Positions 42,595 to 50,169 of a DNA stretch of 64,000 nt are shown in pieces. The position numbers were made by a program, and so were the translations under genes. The stretch comes from CF-39 sp035651155 (GTDB lineage Bacteria > Chloroflexota > Limnocylindria > P2-11E). The notes under the pieces are model-generated. The model saw nothing but the letters and a program-made list of their open reading frames with translations. It made no database searches and had not been told where the DNA came from. Each line of letters starts with the position of its first letter. Position 1 is the stretch's first letter. The stretch covers positions 94,231-158,230 of the forward strand of contig DASRGG010000025.1 of the NCBI GenBank assembly GCA_035651155.1, given 5' to 3'.

Positions 42595-42972
42595 CTACCG
42601 CCCCGCCGGCAGAAGCCGTTCGCCGAGCACGCCGCCCGCCGCCCCGACCACGACGGCGATGCCCACGAGCGGCAGGAGCTCGGGCAGCGAGAGGGCGATG
42701 AGGCCGCCGAACGAGGAGATCGGTGGCGTGGCCGGCGCGAAATACTGGTGCATCTGGGTCGCGATGATGCTTCCCGCGAAGAGCGAGAAGAGCAGCGCGA
42801 CGGGCGACGCGATCGCGCCGAGCCGTCCGGCGACGAGCCCCGCGCAGAAGAGGATGAGCGCCGGGATCGCGAGCAGGATCGTCGGCGGTACCGGGAGCGG
42901 CTCGGTGAGCGCCCACCAGAACGCGAGCCCGACCGTCGCGGCGACGATCGCCGCGACGAGTCGCGTGCGCAT
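42595..42972 (-). CDS. Membrane protein, unknown
   Basis: 125 residues with four hydrophobic segments (VAAIVAATVGLAFWWAL, TILLAIPALILFCAGLV, AIASPVALLFSLFAGSIIA, LLPLVGIAVVVGAAGGVLG). It overlaps the upstream membrane protein gene by one base, so the two are coupled and may form a heteromer. No family recognised. Confidence 0.7.
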   Translation of the reverse strand: MRTRLVAAIVAATVGLAFWWALTEPLPVPPTILLAIPALILFCAGLVAGRLGAIASPVALLFSLFAGSIIATQMHQYFAPATPPISSFGGLIALSLPELLPLVGIAVVVGAAGGVLGERLLPAGR

Positions 42973-43328
42973 CAGGCGGCGGGGCCGAGGACCCGATGCC
43001 GCAGCGACCCGCCGAGCGCGCCCGCGATCGCGCCGATCGCGATGTACGGCCAGAACGTCGCGACGATGGCGATGACGTTGCCGACCGCATCGAGGGGCGC
43101 CATCCCGATGCCGGCGGGGCCCAGGAACGTCACGGTGGCGTAGACGGCGGCCGCGACGACGACCGCGAGCGCGCCGGCGAGCGCCGCGCGCGAACCCGCG
43201 AACCATCCCGCGCCGAGCGTCGCGAGGACGATGTACACGAGCGCGAGGATCGGCCCGCCGCCGGCGAGCCGCAGGTAGAGGAGGAGCTGCGCGAGCGCGG
43301 AGACGGCGACGGCGACGGCAAGACGCAT
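42972..43328 (-). CDS. Membrane protein, unknown, partner of the next gene
   Basis: 118 residues with about four helices and glycine/alanine-rich turns (LAGGGPILALVYIVLATLGAGWFAG). It starts directly after the M24 peptidase stop and overlaps the following membrane gene. Length, helix count and gene pairing are like two-component small permeases, but no motif supports a specific function. Confidence 0.7.
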   Translation of the reverse strand: MRLAVAVAVSALAQLLLYLRLAGGGPILALVYIVLATLGAGWFAGSRAALAGALAVVVAAAVYATVTFLGPAGIGMAPLDAVGNVIAIVATFWPYIAIGAIAGALGGSLRHRVLGPAA

Positions 43329-44459
43329 CTAGCGGACGATCGCCAACGCGTGGTCGGCGCGATTCAAGGGCTCGGCGTCGCCGTCGTCGCCGATCATCGC
43401 GATGTCCTCGATGCGCACGCCGAATCGTCCCGGAAGGTAGATGCCCGGCTCGATCGAGAACGCCATGCCCGGCTCGAGGCGCTCGGTGTTGCCGGACACA
43501 AGATACGGATGCTCGTGGCCGTCGAGGCCGATGCCATGACCGGTGCGGTGGATGAAGTACTTCCCGTAGCCCGCCTCGTCGATGACGCGGCGCGCCGCCG
43601 CGTCCACGGATCCGGCGGCGGCGCCGGCGCGCGCGGCCGCGTATCCCGCCTCCTGCGCGCGCCGCACGGTGTCGTGCACGCGCGCCGTCTCGGCGTCCGG
43701 TGCCCCGACGTGAACGGTGCGTGTGATGTCGGAGCAGTACGACGCGCGGCTGCCGCCGAAGTCGCACACGATCGCCTCGCCCGCGCCGATCACCCGCTCG
43801 CCCGTCTCGTGGTGCGGCGACGCGCCATTGGGGCCGGAGGCAACGATGGTGAAGGTCACCTCGTCGTGGCCCTCCTCGCGCAGCAGCTCCGCGAGATCCG
43901 CCGCGACGTCGCGCTCGCGCCGTCCCGCGAACGGCCGCTCGAGCACGCGCGCGTACGCGCGATCGGCCGCCGCCGAGACGGCACGCAGGGCCTCGCGCTC
44001 GGCCGCGTCCTTGCGCACGCGAAGCTCCCGCGTGACCGTCGACGCGAGCAGGAAGCGGCGTCCGGCGAGCTCCTGCTGCAGCCTCAGGGTGAAGAGGGCC
44101 CACATCTGATCGGAGACCGCGACGGCGCCGCGTCCGGCGACGAGCGACGCCGCGATCGCGTACGGGTCGTCGGTCTCGCCCCAGGTCCGCTGCGCGACGT
44201 CCGGCGCCGCGACCGTCGCGCGAGGCGACTCGAGCTCCGGCAGGACGAGCGTCGCCTCACCGTCGGCCGGCAGCACGAGGCAGGTGAGGCGCTCGGTCGA
44301 GAAGATCCGGTAGCCGGTGAGATAGGTGAGGTCGGAGCCCGGAGCGAGCAGGAGCGCGGCGATCCCGCGCTCGCGTAGCGCGGCGCTCGCGCGTCGGCGG
44401 CGCGCGGCGAACGCCGCTCGGTCGACAGGCATCGGCGTGTGCTTCGCGAGCATAGCCAT
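43329..44459 (-). CDS. M24 family aminopeptidase (Xaa-Pro type)
   Basis: 376 residues. A creatinase-like N-terminal domain (YLTGYRIFSTERLTCLVLP) is followed by the pita-bread domain with all five metal ligands: Asp in VCDFGG, Asp in SDITRTV, His in GHGIGLDGHE, Glu in SIEPGIY and Glu in RIEDIAMI. It should remove an N-terminal residue before proline from peptides in the cytoplasm. It heads an operon with two small membrane proteins. Confidence 0.93.
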   Translation of the reverse strand: MAMLAKHTPMPVDRAAFAARRRRASAALRERGIAALLLAPGSDLTYLTGYRIFSTERLTCLVLPADGEATLVLPELESPRATVAAPDVAQRTWGETDDPYAIAASLVAGRGAVAVSDQMWALFTLRLQQELAGRRFLLASTVTRELRVRKDAAEREALRAVSAAADRAYARVLERPFAGRRERDVAADLAELLREEGHDEVTFTIVASGPNGASPHHETGERVIGAGEAIVCDFGGSRASYCSDITRTVHVGAPDAETARVHDTVRRAQEAGYAAARAGAAAGSVDAAARRVIDEAGYGKYFIHRTGHGIGLDGHEHPYLVSGNTERLEPGMAFSIEPGIYLPGRFGVRIEDIAMIGDDGDAEPLNRADHALAIVR

Positions 44460-44557
44460 GTCACGCGCGCCGTCGGCCTCGGCCGGGCGCGAGCGCTTAG
44501 CGACTCTCCGCCGTCCGCCCGCCTGTCATCCCGGTCGTTGTCCTACCAGCCGAGCGC

Positions 44558-44573
44558 TGGCACGCGACTTGCA
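44558..44573 (+). promoter_or_regulatory. Sigma-54-type -24/-12 promoter before the KGG gene
   Basis: TGGCACGCGACTTGCA matches the sigma-54 consensus TGGCAC-N5-TTGC with no mismatch: GG at 44559-44560, GC at 44571-44572. The predicted start is near 44584, leaving about 58 bases to the ATG. An activator and an rpoN gene would be needed; neither is in the window. A chance match cannot be excluded. Confidence 0.5.
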
Positions 44574-44641
44574 GCCTCGGTGACCCAGCGGGGAAGCATC
44601 GGCAACCCCACAGTCACCAATGGAACCAATGGAGAGGTGCC

Positions 44642-44980
44642 ATGACGAGGAACAAGGGAGCGATGACGGTCGCCGAAGCGGGACGCCGCGGGGGCGCCAC
44701 GACCGCCCAGCGCCACGGCCCCGAGTTCTACGAGCAGATCGGGAAGAAGGGCGGCCGTACGACCGCGCAGCGGCACGGCTCCGACTTCTACGAGCAGATC
44801 GGCAAGCAGGGCGGCCAGAAGGTCAAGGAGCTCTACGGTCCGCGGTTCTACGGTCGCATCGGCAAGATCGGCGGTGACGCCGTCTCCGAGAAGTACGGGC
44901 ACGAGCACTTCGAGGAGATCGGCAAGAAGGGTGGCCAGAAGGTCGCCGAGCTCATCGCGCGCGGCAGGCAGGCAAGCTAG
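44642..44980 (+). CDS. KGG-repeat general stress protein
   Basis: 112 residues made of five KGG units (PF10685-type): GRRGGATTAQRHGPEFYEQI, GKKGGRTTAQRHGSDFYEQI, GKQGGQKVKELYGPRFYGRI, GKIGGDAVSEKYGHEHFEEI and GKKGGQKVAELIARG. Such proteins (YciG/GsiB-like) are hydrophilic, intrinsically disordered and induced by starvation, drying or stationary phase. GGAGAGGTGCC precedes the ATG. A sigma-54-like promoter lies upstream. Confidence 0.9.
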   Translation: MTRNKGAMTVAEAGRRGGATTAQRHGPEFYEQIGKKGGRTTAQRHGSDFYEQIGKQGGQKVKELYGPRFYGRIGKIGGDAVSEKYGHEHFEEIGKKGGQKVAELIARGRQAS

Positions 44981-45187
44981 CCGCTCGCCGTCTTGTCCGC
45001 ACATCACTCGCGGGAGTGTTCCACTCCGAGCGTGGCCCGATCCTACGTTGACATCGCGGAAGGAGCCGTCACGCCGTTGGCACGACGGTGGCGACTTCTA
45101 TCGTCGCCGGCTGTACGGGGTCGTGACGATCGCGAGCGACCGTGTAGTGAAGAGCGGACGGCTCGCGGGCGACGGAGGCTGAAGGCG

Positions 45188-45331
45188 TTGGACAGCAGCT
45201 CGGCGGCGAACGCTCCGCTGGTGGCGCCCGAATGGCAGGACATCACCATCATCCCCCGCGGCGTGATCCGCAAGCTCACCTACCTGTCCGACGCGGGGTC
45301 GGCGGTCAGGCTCCAGGTCGAGTCCGCCTAG
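45188..45331 (+). CDS. Small hypothetical protein
   Basis: 47 residues from TTG 45188, with GGAGG eight bases upstream: LDSSSAANAPLVAPEWQDIT then IIPRGVIRKLTYLSDAGSAV. GC-rich third positions look coding. No family recognised. Its final codons and stop lie in a 20-bp tandem duplication. Confidence 0.45.
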   Translation: MDSSSAANAPLVAPEWQDITIIPRGVIRKLTYLSDAGSAVRLQVESA

Positions 45332-45356
45332 CCCTCGTCGAGTCCGCCTAGCCCTC
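45317..45356 (+). repeat. Perfect 20-bp tandem duplication across a stop codon
   Basis: Bases 45317-45336 and 45337-45356 are identical. The unit contains GTCGAGTCCGCCTAG, the last codons and stop of the small gene, so a second copy of the end of the gene follows the first. Confidence 0.9.
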
Positions 45357-45429
45357 GCGGCGGGCCCCCGGCGTCCGGAATGCGTCCCAGGTAACGGAAC
45401 GTCCGTGCCCGGCGACGGGTAGAGGAACA

Positions 45430-45456
45430 AGACAAGAGCCGGCACCGTTCTTGTCT
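45430..45456. promoter_or_regulatory. Inverted repeat upstream of the zinc-ribbon gene
   Basis: AGACAAGA at 45430-45437 and TCTTGTCT at 45449-45456 form a perfect 8-bp dyad with an 11-base centre, 23 bases before the start of the zinc-ribbon gene. No T-run follows, so it is more like an operator or leader hairpin than a terminator. Confidence 0.4.
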
Positions 45457-45478
45457 CGGAACATCTGGAGGTCCCGCG

Positions 45479-45733
45479 ATGCCTGTACGTGCTGAGCTGT
45501 ACTGCTACTTCTGCGGTCACGGTCTCGGAGAGGTCCTCGTGCCCACCAAGGCGCCGAAGCCCTCTGTCGAGCAGCTCCGTGCCGCCTATTCCCAGCCCGG
45601 TCGCGAAGCGCCTGCGTGGAGCGACGCGGACCAGCCGCTCTGCCCGCGCTGCGGCGGCCAGCTCTTCCTCGAGCGCTTCGGTCACGAGGTGGTCCGAGGG
45701 CACGACCGGCGCGCGCTGCGCCGCGCGAGCTGA
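45479..45733 (+). CDS. Small zinc-ribbon protein
   Basis: 84 residues with two cysteine pairs, Cys9/Cys12 (LYCYFCGHGLGEV) and Cys55/Cys58 (PLCPRCGGQLFLERF), which should bind one zinc. Likely cytoplasmic, nucleic-acid or protein binding. CTGGAGG precedes the ATG. No named family recognised. Confidence 0.75.
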   Translation: MPVRAELYCYFCGHGLGEVLVPTKAPKPSVEQLRAAYSQPGREAPAWSDADQPLCPRCGGQLFLERFGHEVVRGHDRRALRRAS

Positions 45734-45793
45734 CCCGAGGGCGCGCACGGACATACCGGACGGCCGGACGCAAGTCCCGGCCGTTCTGTTTGC

Positions 45794-46150
45794 GTGTCGT
45801 TCCGCCGGCTCGGCTGGCTCGTCGTCGGTGGCGTCTGCGGCTGGACCTGGGCGCGTCGCGTCCTCGCGGCGCGTGACGGGCATCCGCGCGTCACGGATCG
45901 CCAGGCCGAGATCCTGGCGCTCGTCGCCCGGGGCATGAGCACGAAGGAGATCGCGCGCCAGGAGGGGATCAGCGCGCACTCCGTGGACACGCACATCCGC
46001 CGCGCGCGCCGCGCGCTCGGGGTGCAGTCGCGCGCGGCCGCGGTCGCGGCGCTGCGCGCCGACGGTCAGACGCCGGCGAGGCCGAGACGATCCGCGACGC
46101 GCCCGAGCGCCACCACGATCTCCGCGACGAGCTCGTCGAACGGGACCTGA
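45794..46150 (+). CDS. LuxR-type helix-turn-helix protein with N-terminal membrane segment
   Basis: 118 residues from GTG. A short hydrophobic start (LGWLVVGGVCGWTW) is followed by a GerE/LuxR domain: TDRQAEILALVARGMSTKEIARQ then EGISAHSVDTHIRRARRALG. There is no receiver domain, so it may be a membrane-tethered or orphan regulator. The last 85 bases overlap the convergent HD gene and encode a low-complexity tail, so the true protein could be effectively shorter. Confidence 0.7.
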   Translation: MSFRRLGWLVVGGVCGWTWARRVLAARDGHPRVTDRQAEILALVARGMSTKEIARQEGISAHSVDTHIRRARRALGVQSRAAAVAALRADGQTPARPRRSATRPSATTISATSSSNGT

Positions 46151-46620
46151 AGGTCCTCGGCGCCCTTCACCATCATCTCGCGGCTGACGGCGCGCGCGAA
46201 GGCCTTGTCCTTCATCTTCTTGCGCACGGCGGTCGCATCGACGTCGCGCACCGCCTTCGAGGGGCGCACGAGCGCGACGGCGGTGACGAAGCCCGTAAGC
46301 TCGTCCACGGCATAGAGCGTCTTCTCCATCGCGGAGAGGCGCGGCACGCCGGTGTGGTCGCCGTGCGATTGGATCGCACGGACGATCGTGCCGGGGACGC
46401 CGGCCTGCTCGAGGATCGGCTTCCCGTTCTGAGGGTGCCCGCTCGGGTCGCGCTCGTAATCGAAGTCGTGGAGCAATCCGGTGATGCCCCACACCTCCTC
46501 GTCCTCGCCGAACTTCGCGGCGTAGTGCCGCATCGCCGCCTCGACCGCGAGACCGTGCTTGCGGAGGCTGTCGCCCTTGGTGTGTTCGCACAGGAGCGCC
46601 CAGGCTTCGTCGCGCGTCAC
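46066..46620 (-). CDS. HD domain hydrolase
   Basis: 184 residues with HD signatures: LRKHGLAVEAAMRHYA (first His), ITGLLHDFDYERDPSGHPQNG (HD pair) and a later ELTGFVTAVALVRPSKAV helix. Proteins of this type are metal-dependent phosphohydrolases acting on nucleotides, often annotated as HDIG-domain. GTG 46620 has GGGGAGG six bases upstream. The preceding 20 codons of the open frame are not conserved. Confidence 0.85.
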   Translation of the reverse strand: MTRDEAWALLCEHTKGDSLRKHGLAVEAAMRHYAAKFGEDEEVWGITGLLHDFDYERDPSGHPQNGKPILEQAGVPGTIVRAIQSHGDHTGVPRLSAMEKTLYAVDELTGFVTAVALVRPSKAVRDVDATAVRKKMKDKAFARAVSREMMVKGAEDLQVPFDELVAEIVVALGRVADRLGLAGV

Positions 46621-46667
46621 GAGCGCCTCCCCTCGTCTGTTTCCACGCCGAATGCTAGGCTTTTGAC

Positions 46668-47000
46668 GTGATCGAGTTCGCACCCGGATGCGCCGAGAAG
46701 CTGCGCGAGCTGCGTGGCGACGACCCCTCGCGCGCGTTCCTGCGCCTCTACGTCGCGGGACGCAGCTGCAGCGGGTATCAGTACGGCCTCGCGTTCGACT
46801 CGAGCGCCGACGACAGCGATCAGGTCATCGAAGCGGCGGGCATCCCCGTGGCGATCGACCCCCAGAGCCAGCCGTACTGCGACGGAGCGACGATCGAATA
46901 CGTCGACGAGACGCAGTACCCGGGCGGCGGGTTCCGCGTCACGAACGCGAAGCTCGGCGGCGGCGAAGGCTGCGGCGGCTCCTGCAGCTGCGGCCACTAG
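46668..47000 (+). CDS. IscA/ErpA-like iron-sulfur assembly protein
   Basis: 110 residues of the HesB/IscA fold: IEFAPGCAEKLRELRGDD, GRSCSGYQYGLAFD (Cys34), VAIDPQSQPYCDGATIEYVD and GGFRVTNAKLGGGEG. The usual C-terminal CGCGxSF is replaced by CGGSCSCGH, giving Cys102, Cys106 and Cys108. It may still bind a cluster or iron through Cys34 and the tail. GTG start. It is divergent from the HD gene. Confidence 0.85.
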   Translation: MIEFAPGCAEKLRELRGDDPSRAFLRLYVAGRSCSGYQYGLAFDSSADDSDQVIEAAGIPVAIDPQSQPYCDGATIEYVDETQYPGGGFRVTNAKLGGGEGCGGSCSCGH

Positions 47001-47045
47001 CCCGCGGGTAGGGGCCCCCGTCCAGCGAGCGCCGCGAGCGTCGGC

Positions 47046-47231
47046 GTGACCGGGTGCGGCTGCGTCCTCCTCATCGCCGTCATCGTCGGCCTCATCGCCT
47101 TCATGCTCTTCGGCGCGACCGATCCCGGTGAGCCCGTCGAGTCGGCGACCGCGCTCCTCGCGCTCCTCCTACTGAGCGGGGTGGCGCAGATGCCAGTCCG
47201 TCGCGCGCTCGTACGCGCGCGCGGCGCGTAG
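47046..47231 (+). CDS. Small membrane protein (tentative)
   Basis: 61 residues from GTG: TGCGCVLLIAVIVGLIAFMLFG is a plausible signal-anchor, then an acidic linker and a second hydrophobic stretch. The 3' third overlaps the convergent amidase gene, which is certainly real, so the end of this protein is doubtful. Confidence 0.35.
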   Translation: MTGCGCVLLIAVIVGLIAFMLFGATDPGEPVESATALLALLLLSGVAQMPVRRALVRARGA

Positions 47232-48548
47232 CAGGAGCGCCTCGCGCCACGGGCCCGTCGCGAGCTGCAGGCCGATCGGGAGGCCGCTCTTCGTGAAGCC
47301 GCAGGGGACCGAGACGGCGGGCAGGCCCGTGAGGTTGAAGGGCGACGTGTTGCGCGTGAGGCGGCGCGCGGCGTCGGCGTCGCGCTCACCCGCGGGACGC
47401 GCGTCCTCGCGCGGCAGCGCGGGCACCGCGGTCGTGGGCGCGAGGACGAGGTCGACCTCGCGCAGCACCTCGCACCACGCGCGGCGGATCTCGCTCTGGC
47501 GCCGGCGGGCGATCGCGAGATCGGCGCCGGTGATCTTCTCGCCCGCCTGCATGCGCTCGAGCACGAACGGCCCGAAGTCGTTCGGATGCTCGCGCATGTG
47601 GTCGCGGTGATACGCGGCCGCGTCGCTCGCGATGATCGCACGCTGCGCGTCGAGGAGCAGCGCGCTCGACGGCAGTCCGCGCTCCACGAGGCGCGCGCCG
47701 AACGAGGCGAGCACGGCCGCGGCCTCGCGGACGGCGCGCTCGACCTCGGAGTCGAGATCGGCGAAGAAATGGTCCGTCGCGACGAGGATCCGCAGGCCCT
47801 TCACGCCCTCTTCGAGCCCTGAGACGTAATCCTCGACCGGAACATCGCACGACGCCGGATCGCGCGGGTCGTACCCCGCGATCGCGGCGAGCGTCAGTGC
47901 CAGATCGCGGACCGAGCGGCCGAGCGGCCCGGCGTGATCGAGCGACCACGCGAGCGGCACGACGCCGCGCAGGCTGACGCGACCGAAGGTCGGCTTCAGC
48001 CCGGCGATGCCGCAGAGCGCGGCGGGGATGCGGATGGAGCCGCCGGTGTCGGATCCGGGAGACACGAAGCACATGCCCGTCGCCACCGCGATCGCGCTTC
48101 CCCCGCTCGAGCCGCCGGGGATGCGCGCCGGATCCCACGGGTTCTTGGCGTTCCCGAAATGCGGATTCTGGTTCGTCACGCCGAACGCCCACTCGTGCAG
48201 GTTCGTCTTGCCCAGGAGCACCGCGCCGCCGGTGCGGAGCCGCTCGGTCACCGCGCTGTCCTCGGTCGCCACGTTGCCGGCGAAGATCTTCGACCCCGCG
48301 GTGGTGACGACGCCCCGCTGGTCGTAGAGGTCCTTGAGCGCGACCGGGATGCCGTGCAGGGCGCCCCGGTCGACGCCGCGCGCCAGCTCGGCGTCCGCCC
48401 GCGTCGCGTCCTCCATCGCGGTCTCGAGCGTGCGCGTGATGAACGCCACGAGCTCGCGATCGAGGCGCTCGATCCGGGCGACGCACGCCCGCGTGAGCTC
48501 GGCGGACGACACGCGCCGCGCGCGCAGCAGCGCGGCGGCCTCGTGCAT
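47169..48548 (-). CDS. Amidase signature family protein (GatA-like)
   Basis: 459 residues. The Ser-cisSer-Lys triad is present: Lys in IPVALKDLYD, cis-Ser in PGGSSGGSAIAVA and nucleophile Ser in SDTGGSIRIPAALCG. Opening HEAAALLRARRVSSAELTRA is typical of amidases. No gatB or gatC is adjacent, and the C-terminal glutamine-pocket region is not GatA-specific, so a general amidase is more likely. ATG 48548 is the first start at the homology boundary; it lacks a Shine-Dalgarno sequence. Confidence 0.88.
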   Translation of the reverse strand: MHEAAALLRARRVSSAELTRACVARIERLDRELVAFITRTLETAMEDATRADAELARGVDRGALHGIPVALKDLYDQRGVVTTAGSKIFAGNVATEDSAVTERLRTGGAVLLGKTNLHEWAFGVTNQNPHFGNAKNPWDPARIPGGSSGGSAIAVATGMCFVSPGSDTGGSIRIPAALCGIAGLKPTFGRVSLRGVVPLAWSLDHAGPLGRSVRDLALTLAAIAGYDPRDPASCDVPVEDYVSGLEEGVKGLRILVATDHFFADLDSEVERAVREAAAVLASFGARLVERGLPSSALLLDAQRAIIASDAAAYHRDHMREHPNDFGPFVLERMQAGEKITGADLAIARRRQSEIRRAWCEVLREVDLVLAPTTAVPALPREDARPAGERDADAARRLTRNTSPFNLTGLPAVSVPCGFTKSGLPIGLQLATGPWREALLLRAARAYERATDWHLRHPAQ

Positions 48549-48606
48549 CGGGAGGAGGGCGACGTCGTCGATGGCGCGATGGTACGAGCGTGTATCGTCC
48601 CGCGAC

Positions 48607-49215
48607 GTGAGCGACCGCTCCTTCGTCCGCTTCGGCGGCCTCGCGGGGATCCTCCTGGCGATCACGTCGTGGGCGGCGGTCATCCTGTACTACACCGCCG
48701 CCGCGGGCGGCCAGGATCTCGTCGGCCTCGAGACCTTCCGGCTCCTGTACGCGCTCACCGCGTTCTGGGCGCTCTTCGGCATCGTCGCGGTGCACTGGGT
48801 CGTGCGTTCCCAGGGCGAGGCGTGGTCCTTCTTCGCCGCGCTCGTCGGCGTCGTCGCGTCGATCGGGACGACGGCATCCTCGCTGTATCAGGTCGCGGCG
48901 ACGCGAACCTTCCTCGTCGATAGCCCCGGCCGCCCCGTCGCCGCCGCCGCCTCGCCGACCGATCCGCTCAACCTCATGACCTTCGGGCTCACCGGCCTCT
49001 GGTTCCTCATCGTGAACCCGCTGCTCTGGCGTGCGCGCTTCCCGCGTCCGCTCGTCGCGCTCGGCTTCGTCGCCGTCGCGGACCTCCTCGTGGGATTCCT
49101 CGGTGCGCTCTCCGCGCAGGACGCTCTGGTCACGCCCGCGGCCGTCGTCGCGGGTGCGGTGGGCGGTCCGCTCTACTGGCTCTGGCTCGGGATCGCCCTG
49201 CGCCGCCGCGCGTGA
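48607..49215 (+). CDS. Six-helix membrane protein
   Basis: 202 residues with about six helices (GLAGILLAITSWAAVILYY, LLYALTAFWALFGIVAVHWV, FFAALVGVVASIGTTASSLY and others). The GTG start has no ribosome site, and TATCGT at 48593-48598 would place transcription near the GTG, so it may be leaderless. It is divergent from the amidase gene. Family not recognised. Confidence 0.7.
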   Translation: MSDRSFVRFGGLAGILLAITSWAAVILYYTAAAGGQDLVGLETFRLLYALTAFWALFGIVAVHWVVRSQGEAWSFFAALVGVVASIGTTASSLYQVAATRTFLVDSPGRPVAAAASPTDPLNLMTFGLTGLWFLIVNPLLWRARFPRPLVALGFVAVADLLVGFLGALSAQDALVTPAAVVAGAVGGPLYWLWLGIALRRRA

Positions 49216-49324
49216 CCGTGGGCGGCTGTGTCGCACGACGAGCACCGCGGCACCGGCCAGACCGGCGGCTGGCCGAGCTCGTCCTGGGCGCGGCAGCGCG
49301 GGCACTGGCGTAGCGTCGTCGGCG

Positions 49325-50041
49325 ATGTCCGACGACCCGATCCGCGAGGACCATCGCCGCATCCGTGAGGAGCTCGCGAGCCGCGTCCGTGCCGCGCTCC
49401 AGCGCGGGACGCGGAACGATCTCGACGGCCTCGTCGCGCTCGTCGAAGGCGACCTCCTCGGACACGCGCGCGCCGAGCAGCGTCACTTCTATCCGGTGGT
49501 CGACGCGCTCGTCCGCGATCACGGTCGCGCGACGGCCACGATGGACATCGACCACGAGGCCATCGCCGCGCACGTGCGGACCGTCTCGGAGGCGACCGAG
49601 CGCCTTCGCGCCGCCGCGGACCGCCTCGGCCGGATGGAGGCGCGCAACGCGCTGCGCGAGGCGTTGCTGCGCCTCGACGCGATCCTCAGCCTGCACCTCG
49701 AGAAAGAGGAGCGCGTCTACCTCCCGCTCGTCGCGCGCCACCTCTCGCAGGCGGAGCAGCGCGAGCTCGCCGAGCGCATGCGCGGCGTCGAGGCGACCAG
49801 TCCCTCCGCGACCGAGATCGACGCGCGCGCGATCCCGCGGCGGGAGCGGCACGCGCGCATCTTCGACGCGTTCGATCGCCTACCGCTGGGCGGATCGCTC
49901 GTCCTGATCAACGATCACGACCCGCGACCGCTGTCCTACCAATTCGAAGCGAAGCGTCGCGGCGCGTTCTCGTGGGACTACCTCGAGCGCGGTCCGCTCT
50001 GGCGGGTTCGCATCACGCGCGTCGCTTCCGTCCCTCGATAG
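49325..50041 (+). CDS. Hemerythrin-like HHE domain plus DUF2249 protein
   Basis: 238 residues. The N-terminal four-helix HHE domain has REDHRRIREELASR, HARAEQRHFYPVVDALV, MDIDHEAIAAH and LHLEKEERVYLP, giving the His/Glu set of a di-iron site. The C-terminal DUF2249 domain reads HARIFDAFDRLPLGGSLVLI then NDHDPRPLSYQFEAKRRGAF. This architecture is linked to nitric oxide and nitrosative stress (compare ScdA/DnrN-type proteins), which suits the nitrite reductase gene next door. Confidence 0.88.
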   Translation: MSDDPIREDHRRIREELASRVRAALQRGTRNDLDGLVALVEGDLLGHARAEQRHFYPVVDALVRDHGRATATMDIDHEAIAAHVRTVSEATERLRAAADRLGRMEARNALREALLRLDAILSLHLEKEERVYLPLVARHLSQAEQRELAERMRGVEATSPSATEIDARAIPRRERHARIFDAFDRLPLGGSLVLINDHDPRPLSYQFEAKRRGAFSWDYLERGPLWRVRITRVASVPR

Positions 50042-50077
50042 CGACGCGCCCCACGGAGCCGTTGGTCCCCCTAACTT

Positions 50078-50092
50078 GGGCCCTTCGGTCCC
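50078..50092. promoter_or_regulatory. Palindrome-like site upstream of nirK
   Basis: GGGCCCTTCGGTCCC is an interrupted dyad that resembles GGGAC-N-GTCCC-type sites of DosR/NarL-like regulators. It lies 78 bases before nirK. A GTTGG-N5-CTAAC near-dyad sits just before it at 50061-50075. Assignment to any regulator is speculative. Confidence 0.3.
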
Positions 50093-50169
50093 TTCCTCCC
50101 ACCGGCCGCCCGACACACCTTTGACGCGATCGCGGCAACGCACGAGCGGCCGCGTTCGGAGGTCAGGAG

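Noticed and set aside
44642..44980. DNA-level tandem repeats in the KGG gene considered as a CRISPR-like array
   Set aside because: The repeats are codon-based, diverged and in frame with a known repeat protein family.
47169..48548. Amidase as GatA of a tRNA amidotransferase
   Set aside because: No gatB or gatC nearby and no GatA-specific segments seen; a general amidase is the safer call.
49130..49852. Leftward frame opposite the hemerythrin gene
   Set aside because: No motif, and the opposite strand encodes clear HHE and DUF2249 signatures.
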